Origin: Marinobacter sp. BW6
Lineage (GTDB): Bacteria > Pseudomonadota > Gammaproteobacteria > Pseudomonadales > Oleiphilaceae
Direction of reading: 5' to 3'
Length of the DNA stretch: 64,000 nucleotides
NCBI RefSeq assembly: GCF_008107725.1
Contig: NZ_VIRN01000037.1
Span: 496,001-560,000 of the forward strand
The position numbers and the translations under genes are program-made. The first letter of the stretch is position 1; each line of letters opens with the position of its first letter. Shown in pieces: positions 38,102 through 49,356 of this stretch. The notes below the pieces were generated by a model. That model was not told where the DNA came from and searched no databases. It saw only the letters and a program-made list of their open reading frames with translations.

Positions 38102-40282
38102 TTACTGCCCGTACTTGGCTTTCGCCTTCAGACGGTAGGCGTGCAGCAGCGGCTCGGTGTAGCCGTTCGGCTGCTCGCGACCCTTGAGAACCAGATCCAG
38201 CGCTGCCTGGAAGGCGACGCTGTCATCGAAATTCCCGGCCATCGGGCGGTAGGCCGAATCACCAGCGTTCTGCTTGTCGACCACCGCAGCCATGCGCTTC
38301 ATGGTTTCCATGATCTGCTCTTCCGAGCAGATACCATGATGCAGCCAGTTCGCTAGTAGCTGGGAGGCGATGCGCAGAGTCGCGCGGTCTTCCATCAGAC
38401 CCACATCGTTGATGTCGGGCACCTTGGAACAGCCAACACCCTGGTCGATCCAGCGAACAACGTAACCGAGGATACCCTGGGCGTTGTTGTCCAGCTCCTG
38501 CTGGATGTCTTCAGCGCTCAAGGAAGCCGGATCGTCCATGACCGGTACCGTCAGGATGTCCTCCAGGGCTGCGCGGGTGCGGCTTTCCAGCTGCTTCTGG
38601 ACATCAGCCACACTTACCTGGTGGTAATGCGTGGCGTGCAGTGTGGCCGCTGTGGGAGACGGAACCCACGCGGTGTTGGCGCCGGCCTTCGGATGGCCGA
38701 TTTTCGCTTCCAGCATGCCGGCCATCAGATCAGGCATGGCCCACATGCCCTTACCGATCTGGGCAACGCCACGGAAACCGGTTTCCAGGCCAATGTCCAC
38801 GTTCCACTGCTCGTAGGCATTGATCCAGGTCGCCTGCTTCATCGCACCCTTGCGGATGAACGGACCCAGCTCCATCGAGGTGTGGATCTCATCACCGGTG
38901 CGATCCAGGAAGCCGGTGTTGATAAACACAGCGCGCTCTTTGGCGGCGTGAATGCAGGACTTCAGGTTAACCGTGGTGCGGCGCTCCTCGTCCATGATGC
39001 CGACTTTCAGAGTGAAGCGCGGCATGCCAAGGGCATCTTCAACACGGCCGAAGAATTCGTTGGTGAAAGCAACCTCTTCCGGGCCGTGCATCTTCGGCTT
39101 CACGATGTACATGGAGCCTTTGGTGCTGTTCTGGAAGTTGCCACTGCCCTTCATGTCGTGAATGGCAATCAGCGAAGTGATCAGACCATCCATCAGACCT
39201 TCCGGAACTTCATTGCCGTCTTTCAGCAGGATAGCCGGATTGGTCATCAGGTGCCCGACGTTACGGATGAACATCAGGCTGCGCCCCTTCAGGCTGAGCT
39301 CGCTGCCGTCTGCCGCGGTGTAGGTGCGGTCAGCGTTCATCTTGCGGGTCAGCTGCTCGCCACCCTTTTCGAAGGTTTCCTGCAGGTCGCCCTTCATCAG
39401 GCCCAGCCAGTTACGGTAAGCCAGCGCCTTGTCGTCGGCGTCTACGGCGGCTACCGAATCTTCGCAGTCCATGATGGTGGTCAGCGCAGACTCCATCAGT
39501 ACGTCTTTGACGTTGGCGCCGTCGTCTTTGCCAATCGGGTGACTGGCGTCAATCTGGATCTCGAAGTGCATGCCGTTCTTGACCAGCAGCACGCCGGTAG
39601 GCGCATCCGCGGCACCGGTGTAGCCAACAAAGCCGGCCTCGTCTTTCAGGCCAGTGGACTCGCCGTTCTGCAATTTGACGACCAGCTTGCCACCTTCAAC
39701 CACATATTTGGCGGCGTCTTTGTGACTGCCAGACGCCAGCGGCGCTGAGCTGTCGAGGAGATTGCGGGCCCACTCGATGACCTTGGCACCGCGCACCGGG
39801 TTATAACCACGCCCTTTATCAGCGCCGTTTTCCTCTGAAATGGCATCGGTACCGTACAGGGCATCGTACAGGCTACCCCAGCGCGCGTTCGCCGCATTGA
39901 GGGCAAAGCGGGCATTCATGATCGGAACCACAAGCTGCGGGCCGGCCATGGTTGCCACTTCCGGATCGACATTCGAGGTGGAGATCTTGAACTCGGAAGG
40001 CTCGTCAACGAGGTAACCGATGTCTTTCAGGAAAGACTTGTACTCGGCCATATCGAGCTTCTGGCCCTTATGGTCCCGATTCCAGCTATCCATTTTTTCC
40101 TGGATAACATCACGCTTGGCCAGCAGCTCACGGTTGCGTGGCGCCAGCTCGTTCACGATCTTGTCAAATTCTGCCCAGAATTTATCGGCATCGATTCCGG
40201 TGCCCGGGATCGCTTCGTTGTTCACGAAATCATACAGATTCTTTGCGACCTGAATGCCGCCGACTTGTACGCGTTCTGTCAT
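38102..40282 (-). CDS. glcB: Malate synthase G
   Basis: Condenses glyoxylate with acetyl-CoA to malate, in the glyoxylate bypass and glycolate use. The protein has 726 residues, the long G-type length, with family blocks [17 protein letters not shown] (about 295-311), [12 protein letters not shown] and [20 protein letters not shown]. The start at 40282 (MTERVQVGG) has GAGG upstream; the longer frame adds 19 unlikely residues. No isocitrate lyase is in the window. A perfect palindrome overlaps its probable -10. Confidence 0.95.
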   Translation of the reverse strand: MTERVQVGGIQVAKNLYDFVNNEAIPGTGIDADKFWAEFDKIVNELAPRNRELLAKRDVIQEKMDSWNRDHKGQKLDMAEYKSFLKDIGYLVDEPSEFKISTSNVDPEVATMAGPQLVVPIMNARFALNAANARWGSLYDALYGTDAISEENGADKGRGYNPVRGAKVIEWARNLLDSSAPLASGSHKDAAKYVVEGGKLVVKLQNGESTGLKDEAGFVGYTGAADAPTGVLLVKNGMHFEIQIDASHPIGKDDGANVKDVLMESALTTIMDCEDSVAAVDADDKALAYRNWLGLMKGDLQETFEKGGEQLTRKMNADRTYTAADGSELSLKGRSLMFIRNVGHLMTNPAILLKDGNEVPEGLMDGLITSLIAIHDMKGSGNFQNSTKGSMYIVKPKMHGPEEVAFTNEFFGRVEDALGMPRFTLKVGIMDEERRTTVNLKSCIHAAKERAVFINTGFLDRTGDEIHTSMELGPFIRKGAMKQATWINAYEQWNVDIGLETGFRGVAQIGKGMWAMPDLMAGMLEAKIGHPKAGANTAWVPSPTAATLHATHYHQVSVADVQKQLESRTRAALEDILTVPVMDDPASLSAEDIQQELDNNAQGILGYVVRWIDQGVGCSKVPDINDVGLMEDRATLRIASQLLANWLHHGICSEEQIMETMKRMAAVVDKQNAGDSAYRPMAGNFDDSVAFQAALDLVLKGREQPNGYTEPLLHAYRLKAKAKYGQ

Positions 40283-40357
40283 CGTTGTCTGCCTCAGTGG
40301 GTTACGTTTCCCGACTCCCCCTTCATCTTGAGGGGGCATTCTAATTTGAGCGCCGCA

Positions 40358-40379
40358 TTGTAAGGGAAAATCCTTACAA
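40358..40379. promoter_or_regulatory. Perfect palindrome upstream of glcB, likely operator
   Basis: TTGTAAGG and CCTTACAA flank six bases. On the minus strand it overlaps TACAAT, the probable -10 of glcB. A GntR-type regulator such as GlcC is a reasonable guess but the site is not diagnostic. Confidence 0.55.
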
Positions 40380-40432
40380 GATCATTCCTGCACGCGCAAA
40401 ACTGGTCTGACCAACCAGCAGCTCCCGGAAAT

Positions 40433-41821
40433 TCAGGCTTTACGCCAGGTTGTCCCCTCTCGGGAATCGTCCAGAATGATACCTTTTTCGAGGAGCTCGT
40501 CGCGGACTCGGTCGGCCTCGGCAAAATTCTTCGCCTTGCGGGCATCAGCCCGGGCCTGGATCAGCGCTTCAATGTCTTCGGCGCTGAGCTCACCACCCGT
40601 GTCCGCCTGGAAGAACGCCTCGGGGTCCTGCTGCAGCAGACCCAGAACAGCACCGAGCCTCACCAGAATCGCCGCAGCTTGCTTGGCGTCGTCTTCACGA
40701 CCATCGCGGCGATGCTGATTGATCTCATTGGCAACAGCGTGCAGGACTGCAATGGCCCCAGCGGTGTTGAAGTCATCATCCATTGCCTCGGCAAATCGCT
40801 CGTCATGCCCGGATTCCGGCACATCGCCGGCCTTGGCAGGCACTATTCCCCTCAGGGCATGATACAGCCGGGTCAGTGTGCGGCCAGCCTCGGCCAGATT
40901 TTCTTCGGAGTAGTCCACCTGACTCCGGTAGTGGCTGGAAACCAGGAAGTAACGGACCACTTCCGCCGGGTACTTTTCCATGATTTCACGGATCGTGAAG
41001 AAATTGCCCAGGGATTTGGACATTTTCTCCTTGTTTACCCGGATGGCACCCGCATGCATCCAGGTGTTCACGAAGGTGTGGCCGGTTGCACATTCGGACT
41101 GAGCGATCTCGTTCTCATGATGCGGGAACAACAGATCCGGACCACCACCGTGGATATCAAAGGTGTCGCCCAGACAGCAGGTGGACATGGCCGAACACTC
41201 GATATGCCAGCCGGGACGCCCATCGCCCCAGGGCGAGGGCCAGCTAACCTCCCCTGCCTTTGCCGCTTTCCACAATGCGAAATCCGCCGGGCTCCGTTTG
41301 GCTTCCTGAACATCCACCCTCGCGCCCGCCAGCAGATCCTCCAGCTTTTTCTTGCTGAGTTTGCCGTAGTCGTCGAAGGAATCAACGGCAAAATAGACAT
41401 CGCCGTTATCTGCCGCATAGGCGTGGCCGCTGGCAATCAGCTTGTGGATCATCGCGATGATTTCGTCGATATACGCCGTCGCCCGGGGCTCTTCATCCGG
41501 CGACAACACACCAAGACGGGCTTCGTCCTCGTGCATCGCCTTGATCATCCGGTCGGTGAGCTCGTTATAAGGCTCACCGTTTTCATCCGCACGACGCAGG
41601 ATCTTGTCGTCTATGTCCGTGATATTGCGAACGTAGTTCACTTCGTAACCACGATGGCGCAGGTAACGGGTGATCACATCAAAGGCGACCAATACCCGGG
41701 CATGCCCAAGGTGGCAAAAGTCGTAAACTGTCATACCGCAGACATACATCCGGACCTTGCCCGGCTCAATCGGCCGAAACTCTTCCTTCTGCTGGGTAAG
41801 CGTGTTGTAAATGCGGATCAC
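40433..41821 (-). CDS. cysS: Cysteinyl-tRNA synthetase
   Basis: A 462-residue class I enzyme with the HIGH-type motif HLGHARV (about 35-41) and KMSKSLGN (about 267-274). Zinc-ligand blocks are [15 protein letters not shown] and [11 protein letters not shown]. Start is GTG at 41821, overlapping the glnS stop as GTGA, with a G-rich ribosome site. Translational coupling to glnS is likely. Confidence 0.95.
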   Translation of the reverse strand: MIRIYNTLTQQKEEFRPIEPGKVRMYVCGMTVYDFCHLGHARVLVAFDVITRYLRHRGYEVNYVRNITDIDDKILRRADENGEPYNELTDRMIKAMHEDEARLGVLSPDEEPRATAYIDEIIAMIHKLIASGHAYAADNGDVYFAVDSFDDYGKLSKKKLEDLLAGARVDVQEAKRSPADFALWKAAKAGEVSWPSPWGDGRPGWHIECSAMSTCCLGDTFDIHGGGPDLLFPHHENEIAQSECATGHTFVNTWMHAGAIRVNKEKMSKSLGNFFTIREIMEKYPAEVVRYFLVSSHYRSQVDYSEENLAEAGRTLTRLYHALRGIVPAKAGDVPESGHDERFAEAMDDDFNTAGAIAVLHAVANEINQHRRDGREDDAKQAAAILVRLGAVLGLLQQDPEAFFQADTGGELSAEDIEALIQARADARKAKNFAEADRVRDELLEKGIILDDSREGTTWRKA

Positions 41822-43497
41822 TTGCCCCCCTTACCCCAGGAATCCCTGAGCGTTACTGTGCGGTTGAATACCGGGCGGCCAGCGGCCTCGGTATGAGCCG
41901 GATCACAGAAGAAGTAGCCTTCCCTCTCGAACTGATAGGGAAGATCCGTACGGGGGGACGCCAAGCTCTTTTCGACCCGCGCACCTTTCAGAACCACCAG
42001 CGATTCCGGGTTCAGGTGATCCATCAGATCACCGTCCTTGTCACTGTCCGGCGACTCGTGGTTGAACAGGCGGTCGTAAAGATTAATGTCCGCCTCCACG
42101 CTATCGGTGGCCGAAACCCAGTGAATCACGCCATTGGGCTTGTAGCCTTCGGGATTGACGCCCAAAGTCTTGGGATCATACTCGCACTTGAGCTCGACGA
42201 TCTCACCGCTATCATCCCGGACCACTTCCCGGCAGGTCATGACATAGCCACCACGCAGGCGTACCGCCTGATCCGGCGCCAGCCGCTTCCATTTGCGCGG
42301 CGGCTCCACTTCAAAATCGTCCCGATCGATGTACAGAGTCTGGGTCCAGGGTACTTCCCGCTCACCCATATCCGGATTTTGCGGATGCACTGGCAAGCTG
42401 AGCGTTTCGCTTTGGTCCGCCGGGTAATTGGTCAGCGTGACTTTCAGCGGGCGCATCACACACATGGCCCGCGGCGCGCGGGTGTTGAGATCTTCCCGAA
42501 TGGCGTGCTCCAGCATGCCCACATCCACAGTCCCGCCGGCCTTGTTCACGCCAATCATGTCGCAGAAGGTGCGGATCGATTCCGGCGTGTAGCCGCGCCG
42601 GCGCATGCCGGAAATGGTCGGCATCCGCGGATCGTTCCAGCCATCAACCACACCCTCGTCCACCAGTCGCTTGAGCTTACGCTTCGAGGTGATGGTGTAG
42701 TTCAGGTTCAGCCGGGCAAACTCGATCTGGCGCGGATGGCACGGACCGGAGATGTTATCCAGCACCCAGTCATACAGCGGCCGGTGATCCTCGAACTCCA
42801 GCGTGCACAAGGAATGGGTTATTCCCTCCATGGCGTCTGAAATCGGATGAGTGAAGTCGTACATCGGGTAGATGCACCACTTGTTGCCGGTCTGGTGGTG
42901 TTCTGCATAACGGATGCGATAGAGAATCGGATCCCGCATATTGATGTTCGGCGAGGCCATATCGATCTTGGCCCGCAGCACCAGCTCACCATTCTGATAC
43001 TTGCCGTCCCTCATATCACGGAACAGCTGCAGGCTCTCCTCGACCGGCCGGTCCCGATAGGGGCTGTTTCTGCCGGGCTCTTTCAGGCTGCCGCGGTATT
43101 CGGCCATTTCATCGGCCGTCAGGGCGCAGACGTAGGCCTTGTCCCGGGTAATCAGCTCCTCGGCAAATTCGTACAGGGCATCAAAATAATCTGATGCGTA
43201 GCGCACGTCCCCGGCCCACTCGTAACCGAGCCATTCCACATCCTGCTTGATGGCATCGATGTATTCCTGGTTTTCCTTTTCCGGGTTGGTGTCGTCAAAC
43301 CGAAGGTTACAGTCGCCGGAAAAGGTTTCGGCGATGCCAAAGTTCAGGCAGATCGATTTGGCATGACCAATATGCAGGTAGCCGTTGGGCTCCGGCGGGA
43401 ATCGGGTTACCACCTTGCCGGTATGCTCTCCGTTGGCGATGGCGTCTTCGATCAGGCTCTGGATAAAGTTGTGGGCTTTCTTCGACTCGGCGCTCAT
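41818..43497 (-). CDS. glnS: Glutaminyl-tRNA synthetase
   Basis: A 559-residue class I enzyme. It has [15 protein letters not shown] (HIGH motif, about 33-47), [10 protein letters not shown], and the MSK-like [10 protein letters not shown]. The C-terminal anticodon-binding beta-barrels are complete. The frame runs on to 44076 over the ppiB gene, but [11 protein letters not shown] at 43497 matches the family N-terminus. A TATAAT (minus, 43543-43538) lies 41 bases upstream. The ribosome site is weak. Confidence 0.95.
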   Translation of the reverse strand: MSAESKKAHNFIQSLIEDAIANGEHTGKVVTRFPPEPNGYLHIGHAKSICLNFGIAETFSGDCNLRFDDTNPEKENQEYIDAIKQDVEWLGYEWAGDVRYASDYFDALYEFAEELITRDKAYVCALTADEMAEYRGSLKEPGRNSPYRDRPVEESLQLFRDMRDGKYQNGELVLRAKIDMASPNINMRDPILYRIRYAEHHQTGNKWCIYPMYDFTHPISDAMEGITHSLCTLEFEDHRPLYDWVLDNISGPCHPRQIEFARLNLNYTITSKRKLKRLVDEGVVDGWNDPRMPTISGMRRRGYTPESIRTFCDMIGVNKAGGTVDVGMLEHAIREDLNTRAPRAMCVMRPLKVTLTNYPADQSETLSLPVHPQNPDMGEREVPWTQTLYIDRDDFEVEPPRKWKRLAPDQAVRLRGGYVMTCREVVRDDSGEIVELKCEYDPKTLGVNPEGYKPNGVIHWVSATDSVEADINLYDRLFNHESPDSDKDGDLMDHLNPESLVVLKGARVEKSLASPRTDLPYQFEREGYFFCDPAHTEAAGRPVFNRTVTLRDSWGKGGK

Positions 43498-43635
43498 ACA
43501 ATCTCTGTTAAAAGGGGAGTGAATCTTAAACCGCGTATTATACTCACAAATCCTTGCCGGACTCATGCATAGCGGGAAAGTCTTGAGTACAATGGGGCCT
43601 GTAACGTACCTAACATTTCTGAACAGGAAAACCTG

Positions 43636-44136
43636 ATGATTCTGCTGACAACCAACTACGGTGACATCAAGCTGGAACTGGACTACGACAAGGCACCGGA
43701 AACCGCGAAAAACTTTGAACAGTACGTTCGCGACGGTTTTTACGATGGCCTCATTTTTCACCGTGTGATCAGCAATTTCATGGTTCAGGGCGGCGGGTTC
43801 GAGCCAGGCATGACACCGCGCAAAACCCGGGATTCCATCCAGAACGAAGCCGATAACGGTCTGAGCAACATGCAGGGGACAATTGCCATGGCGCGCACCA
43901 TGGACCCGCATTCTGCTACCGCGCAGTTCTTTATCAACGTTGAAAACAACGGCTTCCTGGACCACACCGCCAAGAACGCGGAAGGCTGGGGTTACTGCGT
44001 GTTCGGCAAAGTGGTAGAGGGCATGGACACAGTCAACGCGATCCGAGCAGTGCGCACCACCATGCGCGGAGGCCATCAGGATGTGCCTGCCGATGACGTG
44101 GTCATCGAGAAGGCCGAGGTTCTGGAGGACGCGTGA
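43636..44136 (+). CDS. ppiB: Cyclophilin-type peptidyl-prolyl isomerase B
   Basis: A 166-residue cytoplasmic cyclophilin with [15 protein letters not shown] (catalytic arginine) and [16 protein letters not shown]. Assists proline isomerisation. AGGA precedes the ATG. Its stop overlaps the lpxH start (GTGA), the same junction type as at glnS-cysS, from which it diverges. Confidence 0.94.
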   Translation: MILLTTNYGDIKLELDYDKAPETAKNFEQYVRDGFYDGLIFHRVISNFMVQGGGFEPGMTPRKTRDSIQNEADNGLSNMQGTIAMARTMDPHSATAQFFINVENNGFLDHTAKNAEGWGYCVFGKVVEGMDTVNAIRAVRTTMRGGHQDVPADDVVIEKAEVLEDA

Positions 44137-44858
44137 CCACGCTGTTTATTTCGGACCTTCACCTCGAGGAATCCCGGCCGGATATCACAGAGGCATTTCT
44201 GAGATTTCTCGACGAGAAAGCCCGCGGCGTTGATCAACTCTATATCCTCGGCGATTTCTTCGAGGCCTGGATCGGCGATGACGAACGCACGCCGCTTCAG
44301 GAGCAGGTTGCTGCCGCCCTTCGCAAACTGCGGGACAGCGGCACCGAGATTTTTCTGATGCACGGCAACCGGGACTTTCTGATCGGCCAGGACTTCTGCG
44401 ACCGGGCCGGCGCGACGCTGCTGGACGACCCGACGGTGATTGATCTGCACGGTACCCCTACACTGCTGATGCATGGCGACAGCCTCTGCACCGCCGATGT
44501 GGAATACCAGAAGTTCCGGGCCAATATGCGCAACCCGCAATGGCAGCAGATGATACTCCAGCGCCCCCTGAAAGACCGCCAGCAGATGGCCCGCCAGCTT
44601 CGGGAGATCAGCATGGCGAAAAATCAGGGCAAGGAGGAGTTCATTATGGACGTAACGCCCGAGGAAGTGGTCAGGGACATGGAAACACACGGTGTCCAGC
44701 GAATGATTCATGGCCACACCCATCGCCCCGCGGTGCATGACCTGACTGCCAATGGGTCACCGGCAAAGCGCATTGTTCTGGGGGACTGGGACAAGAATGT
44801 CTGGTGGCTGGAGGCGAAGCCGGGCGAAGAGCCCGAGCTGAACAAGCAGCCGTTGTAA
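44133..44858 (+). CDS. lpxH: UDP-2,3-diacylglucosamine diphosphatase
   Basis: A 241-residue metallophosphoesterase that makes lipid X in lipid A synthesis. Metal-binding motifs in order: [47 protein letters not shown] and [11 protein letters not shown]. It starts with GTG overlapping the ppiB stop. Peripheral inner-membrane location expected. Confidence 0.94.
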   Translation: MTTLFISDLHLEESRPDITEAFLRFLDEKARGVDQLYILGDFFEAWIGDDERTPLQEQVAAALRKLRDSGTEIFLMHGNRDFLIGQDFCDRAGATLLDDPTVIDLHGTPTLLMHGDSLCTADVEYQKFRANMRNPQWQQMILQRPLKDRQQMARQLREISMAKNQGKEEFIMDVTPEEVVRDMETHGVQRMIHGHTHRPAVHDLTANGSPAKRIVLGDWDKNVWWLEAKPGEEPELNKQPL

Positions 44859-44886
44859 AAAAGCCGGGCAAATGCCCGGCTTTTTT
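44857..44886. terminator. Bidirectional intrinsic terminator, lpxH/aapP
   Basis: Thirteen-bp stem AAAAAAGCCGGGC/GCCCGGCTTTTTT with AAAT loop. It begins inside the lpxH stop codon and serves convergent aapP as well. Confidence 0.9.
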
Positions 44887-44896
44887 AGCCTTGGTT

Positions 44897-45706
44897 TCAG
44901 TGCGCCAGTATTTGCTGGAGGAACTTCTGAGTCCTGGCTTCCTGTGGGTTTGTGAAGAACTCATGGGGTGGCGCCTGCTCCACGATTTCGCCACCATCCA
45001 TAAAGATCACCCGATCCGCCACCGTCTTGGCGAAGCCCATTTCATGGGTAACACACATCATGGTCATGCCACTGCCCGCCAGCTCAATCATGACATCCAG
45101 CACCTCTTTTATCATCTCTGGATCCAGTGCCGAGGTTGGCTCATCGAACAGCATAATCTTGGGCTTCATGCACAAAGCCCTGGCAATAGCCACGCGCTGT
45201 TGCTGACCACCAGATAACTGCCCCGGAAACTTGTTGGCCTGGTCCGGAATCTTGACCCGCTCCAGATACTCCATCGCCGATGCTTCCGCTTCCTTTCGGG
45301 GCGTTTTGCGCACCCAGATGGGCGACAGGCAGCAGTTCTCGAGAACCGTCAGGTGCGGGAACAGGTTGAAGTGCTGAAACACCATGCCAACTTCCCGCCG
45401 AACCGTATCGATCTGCCGGACATCGTCAGTCAGTTCCACATCATCGACGATGATCTTGCCCTGCTGATGCTCCTCCAGCCGGTTGATGCAACGGATGAAG
45501 GTGGATTTTCCGGAGCCGGACGGCCCACAGATAACAATTCTCTCACCCTGATCAACGGTCAGATTGAGATCCTTGAGGACATGAAAATCCCCGTACCACT
45601 TGTGCATTCCCTCAACCCGGATAATCCCGGGCTTTTTATCCGACTGGTCCTTCGGTGGGGTCTGCGTTTCAGAAGTTAGAGTTTGGTCTGTCATAGAGTT
45701 ACCCAT
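44897..45706 (-). CDS. aapP: General L-amino-acid ABC transporter, ATPase
   Basis: A 269-residue polar-amino-acid ATPase with Walker [10 protein letters not shown], signature LSGGQQQRV, Walker [13 protein letters not shown] and switch VTHEMGF, all canonical. The first about 25 residues are an unstructured Q/T/K-rich tail. The start overlaps the aapM stop (TGATG); an ATG four codons later is possible. Last gene of aapJQMP. Confidence 0.92.
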   Translation of the reverse strand: MGNSMTDQTLTSETQTPPKDQSDKKPGIIRVEGMHKWYGDFHVLKDLNLTVDQGERIVICGPSGSGKSTFIRCINRLEEHQQGKIIVDDVELTDDVRQIDTVRREVGMVFQHFNLFPHLTVLENCCLSPIWVRKTPRKEAEASAMEYLERVKIPDQANKFPGQLSGGQQQRVAIARALCMKPKIMLFDEPTSALDPEMIKEVLDVMIELAGSGMTMMCVTHEMGFAKTVADRVIFMDGGEIVEQAPPHEFFTNPQEARTQKFLQQILAH

Positions 45707-46791
45707 CAGGTCTTATGACCGGTATCGAGTTTTCGTTCAAGGTTCTGACTGTATCTGGAGATGCCAAAGCAGAAGACCCAGAAACAGAACGCCACAAATA
45801 CATAGCCCTCGATGGCAACATTTTGCCAGGCTGGATCGGTAACCGTGGACTGGACCGTGCCGAGGATATCGAACAGGCCAATGATCAGTACCAGCGTGGT
45901 GTCCTTGAACAGGGAAATGAAGGTGTTAACAATGCCCGGAATAACCATTTTCAGAGCCTGAGGCAGGATCACGAGCCCCATTTTGCGCCAATAACCCAAT
46001 CCCAGCGCATCGGCGGCTTCATACTGCCCCCGGGGAATCGCCTGCAAACCACCGCGGATCACTTCCGCCATGTAAGCAGACTGCCACAACGTAATACCGA
46101 TCAGCGCCCTGGCCAGCTTTTCAAAATTCACACCCTCCGGAAGGAACAGCGGCAGCATCACCGAGGCCATGAACAGGACCGTAATCAACGGTACCGCACG
46201 CCATACCTCGATAAAGACCACACAGATTCCCCGAATGATGGGCATGTCTGAGCGCCGGCCCAGTGCCAACAGAATGCCAATTGGCAAGGAGGCTATGATC
46301 CCGATATAAGCCAGGATCAGGGTCAGCATTAAACCGCCCCATTTTGAACTCTGCACTTCTTCGAGCCCGAAGGTGCCCCCCGGAATCAGGAAATAACCCA
46401 CAACAGGCAGGCCAAAAATTCCGAAAAGCCCGAGCCATTTACGGCCAGGGAATCGCTCTACGAACTGGGGAACAAAGGCAACGGCCAACAGCAGGAACAT
46501 TGTATCCACGCGCCACTGCAGCTCATCCGGGTAAAACCCGTAGATAAAGAAGTTCAGCCGCTGACTGATAAACAGCCAGCAGGCACCGGCGCCAGTGCAG
46601 TCACTCGCGTCACTGCCAACAAAGTTGGCGTCGAGGAAAAACCAGTTGAGTAAAGGCCCCACACTGGTCACAAGCAGATAAGCCACGGCCAGCGTCAACG
46701 CTGTGTTGAACCAGCCGGAGAACAGGTTCTCCCGCATCCACTTGACCGGCCTGAGCGCCTTCTTGGGTGCTTTCATGGTTGACTCGGTCAT
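45706..46791 (-). CDS. aapM: General L-amino-acid ABC transporter, permease 2
   Basis: A 361-residue permease with an N-terminal extension and periplasmic loop (Cys-containing [10 protein letters not shown]) typical of AapM. A HisM-like core follows with the EAA loop [18 protein letters not shown]. Two ATGs overlap the aapQ stop; the second (46791) has better AAGGAG spacing. Confidence 0.9.
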   Translation of the reverse strand: MTESTMKAPKKALRPVKWMRENLFSGWFNTALTLAVAYLLVTSVGPLLNWFFLDANFVGSDASDCTGAGACWLFISQRLNFFIYGFYPDELQWRVDTMFLLLAVAFVPQFVERFPGRKWLGLFGIFGLPVVGYFLIPGGTFGLEEVQSSKWGGLMLTLILAYIGIIASLPIGILLALGRRSDMPIIRGICVVFIEVWRAVPLITVLFMASVMLPLFLPEGVNFEKLARALIGITLWQSAYMAEVIRGGLQAIPRGQYEAADALGLGYWRKMGLVILPQALKMVIPGIVNTFISLFKDTTLVLIIGLFDILGTVQSTVTDPAWQNVAIEGYVFVAFCFWVFCFGISRYSQNLERKLDTGHKT

Positions 46792-47978
46792 CATCGCTCC
46801 TTAATGGCCACAGCCCGGTTGTAGATATTCATGAACAGCGAGATCAGCAGACTGATGGTGAGATACACCGCCATGGTTATCGCGACAACCTCAACGGCCT
46901 GCCCCGTCTGGTTCAGCGTGGTGCCCATGAAGACGGCAACCAGATCCGGGTAACCGATTGCGGTTGCAAGCGACGAGTTTTTTACCAGGTTGAGGTACTG
47001 ACTGGTCAGCGGTGGGATGATGACCCGCATGGCCTGAGGTATCACCACCAGCCTCAGGGTCAGACCATTGGGGAGTCCAAGTGCCTTGGAAGCCTCGGTC
47101 TGGCCTTTGCTGACGGAGAGAATACCGGAGCGAACAATTTCAGCGATAAAGCTGGCCGTGTATAGCGACAACGCAATCCACAGGGCTGCCAGCTCGGGGA
47201 TAATAGTGATCCCCCCACCAAAGTTGAACCCTTTGAGGGCCGGGATATCCCATTCTATGGGGCTTCCGGCAACCAGATAGGAAACCAGCGGTACAACAAC
47301 CAGGATGGCGACTCCAACCTTGAATGTCGGAAAAATCTGGCCCGTCGCCAACTGCCGCTTTTTGGCCCAGATCCGGATACCAACAACTGCGGCAATAGCG
47401 AGCAGGATACCGCCCCAAACAATGCCAAAGCCCTCTTGGGTCAGGGGCTCGGGCAGATACAGACCGCGATTGTTGAGAAACAGGGCGCCACCAACATCAA
47501 CACTCTGTCGCGGCGACGGCAGATTGCTGAGAACGGCGAAGTACCAGAAGAAAATCTGCAAAAGCAGCGGAATGTTGCGAATGACCTCGATGTAAACCAG
47601 TGCCATTTTGGCGACCAGCCAGTTACTCGAGAGCCGCGCAACACCGATGATGAATCCGAGAATGGTGGCGGCGACGACGCCCATCGCGGAAACAAGCAGT
47701 GTATTTGTCAGACCGACCCAGAACGTTCGGCCATAGGACATGGTGGCATCGTAAGGCACCAGATTCATGATGATGCCGAACCCGGCGGTCTCATTCAGGA
47801 AACCGAAACCGGTGCTGATACCACGGCTTTCCATATTGGAGAGCGTGTTGTCGACGAGTACCCAGCCTCCCCAGAAAACGAAGGCAATGGCAATCGCCTG
47901 AAAGAAAAGTGAGCGGACCCGGGGGTCGTTCCAGGGCTTTGGCCCTGCAGGTCGGGTATCAATTGTTTGTTTTTTCAT
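46791..47978 (-). CDS. aapQ: General L-amino-acid ABC transporter, permease 1
   Basis: A 395-residue permease, about eight helices, longer than HisQ types because of an inserted region, as in AapQ. The EAA loop is GQTEASKALGLPNGLTLR. It ends in a TGA overlapping aapM. AGGA precedes the ATG. A hairpin (GGAGAGG/CCTCTCC, near 48020-48050) between it and aapJ may lower downstream expression relative to the binding protein. Confidence 0.9.
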   Translation of the reverse strand: MKKQTIDTRPAGPKPWNDPRVRSLFFQAIAIAFVFWGGWVLVDNTLSNMESRGISTGFGFLNETAGFGIIMNLVPYDATMSYGRTFWVGLTNTLLVSAMGVVAATILGFIIGVARLSSNWLVAKMALVYIEVIRNIPLLLQIFFWYFAVLSNLPSPRQSVDVGGALFLNNRGLYLPEPLTQEGFGIVWGGILLAIAAVVGIRIWAKKRQLATGQIFPTFKVGVAILVVVPLVSYLVAGSPIEWDIPALKGFNFGGGITIIPELAALWIALSLYTASFIAEIVRSGILSVSKGQTEASKALGLPNGLTLRLVVIPQAMRVIIPPLTSQYLNLVKNSSLATAIGYPDLVAVFMGTTLNQTGQAVEVVAITMAVYLTISLLISLFMNIYNRAVAIKER

Positions 47979-48069
47979 GGATTGTCCTGAAGAGCTTCCC
48001 TGTGGTTTACAGCATCAGAGATAACGGAGAGGCCTCCCTTCAGGAGACCTCTCCGCAGGCTTTCAGGTC

Positions 48070-49095
48070 TTAGCGAACCGGCGGAGCATACAGAACACCG
48101 CCATCGGTCCACAGCGCATTGATGCCGCGATCCAGTCCGAGCGGGGTATCCGGACCAACGTTACGGTCATACATCTCGCCGTAGTTACCGACCAGCTTGA
48201 TCGCCTGGTAACCGAAGTCATCCGGCAGTCCAAGCTTGGCACCCATGTCGCCGTCTGTACCCAACAGACGCTGAATATTGGGGTTGTCGGACTTCAGCAT
48301 GGCGTCGGCGTTGGCGCTGGTCACACCCAGCTCCTCAGCGTTGATCTGCACAGAGAGTACCCACTTGACGATATTGAACCACTGATCGTCACCCTGACGA
48401 ACAACCGGGCCCAGCGGCTCCTTGGAGATGGTGTTCGGCAGAATCTTCGCGGAACTCGGATCAGCAAGCTTGGAACGCAGTGCCGCCAGCTGCGAACGGT
48501 CGGAAGTCAGCACGTCGCAACGCCCCGCAGCAAAACCCTGAACGGTTTGCTCTGAGGTGTCGAATACGATCGGCTTGAAGTCCATGCCCTTGGCGCGGAA
48601 GTAGTCAGACGCGTTAAGCTCGGTGGTGGTACCGGCTTGGATACAGATGGTCGCTCCATCCAATTGGGTGGCGTCGTCCACACCAATACCCTTGTTGATC
48701 AGGAAGCCCTGACCATCGTAATAGTTTACGCCGGCAAAGTTCAGGCCCAGAGAGGCATCCCGAGTCAGCGTCCAGGTGGTGTTGCGGGAGAGCATGTCGA
48801 TTTCGCCAGACTGCAGGGCGGTGAAACGCTCCTTCGCGGTCAGCGGAGTAAACTCAACCGCCTTTGCGTCACCGAAGATCGCCGCGGCTACCGCACGACA
48901 GGTGTCCACATCGATACCGGTCCAGTTACCTTTTTCATCAGGCTGAGAGAAACCAGGCAAACCACTGGTCACGCCACACTGGAGGTGGCCCTTCTCCTTG
49001 ACGTTCTCCAGAGTTGTGGCTGCCATGGCACCGGAAGCCGAGAACGTACCTACGGCCAGAGCAATCCCCAGGGCAATCGATTTCGTCTTTCTCAT
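48070..49095 (-). CDS. aapJ: General L-amino-acid ABC transporter, binding protein
   Basis: A 341-residue periplasmic protein, length as in AapJ/YhdW. Signal peptide about 1-25 (GTFSASGAMA-ATT), then GHLQCGVTSGLPGFSQPD. It binds a range of L-amino acids and passes them to AapQM. The ATG at 49095 has GGAG eight bases upstream; an upstream start at 49113 is less likely. First gene of the operon, with a 261-base upstream region. Confidence 0.92.
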   Translation of the reverse strand: MRKTKSIALGIALAVGTFSASGAMAATTLENVKEKGHLQCGVTSGLPGFSQPDEKGNWTGIDVDTCRAVAAAIFGDAKAVEFTPLTAKERFTALQSGEIDMLSRNTTWTLTRDASLGLNFAGVNYYDGQGFLINKGIGVDDATQLDGATICIQAGTTTELNASDYFRAKGMDFKPIVFDTSEQTVQGFAAGRCDVLTSDRSQLAALRSKLADPSSAKILPNTISKEPLGPVVRQGDDQWFNIVKWVLSVQINAEELGVTSANADAMLKSDNPNIQRLLGTDGDMGAKLGLPDDFGYQAIKLVGNYGEMYDRNVGPDTPLGLDRGINALWTDGGVLYAPPVR

Positions 49096-49283
49096 TGTCT
49101 TTTCTCCGAACATCAGTTGGTTTTATCGCGACGAGTCTGCTCAGCAATTTGCAAGCCACTCACCGTAAACCGATGATTTATATTGTTTTTATCAATCACC
49201 GGCACGTTTCAGGCGAATCTGGAACGAGGTGGCGCCGTTTCGTGCACCGATTTAGCGCCCCTGCTCCAGCCCAATGCGCCAAA

Positions 49284-49311
49284 AAAAGGCAGACCAAAGG
49301 CCACGCCTTTT
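49284..49311 (-). terminator. Terminator downstream of the 49357 lipoprotein gene
   Basis: AAAAGGC/GCCTTTT stem, 14-base loop, followed by seven Ts on the minus strand. It separates the lipoprotein gene from aapJ. Confidence 0.65.
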
Positions 49312-49356
49312 AAAAGTAGAACAAAGTTCGGGAAATGAACTAGTTTTTATGCAAAA

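Noticed and set aside
43498..44076. N-terminal extension of glnS over ppiB
   Set aside because: Would add 193 residues absent from the family and cover a well-supported cyclophilin gene.
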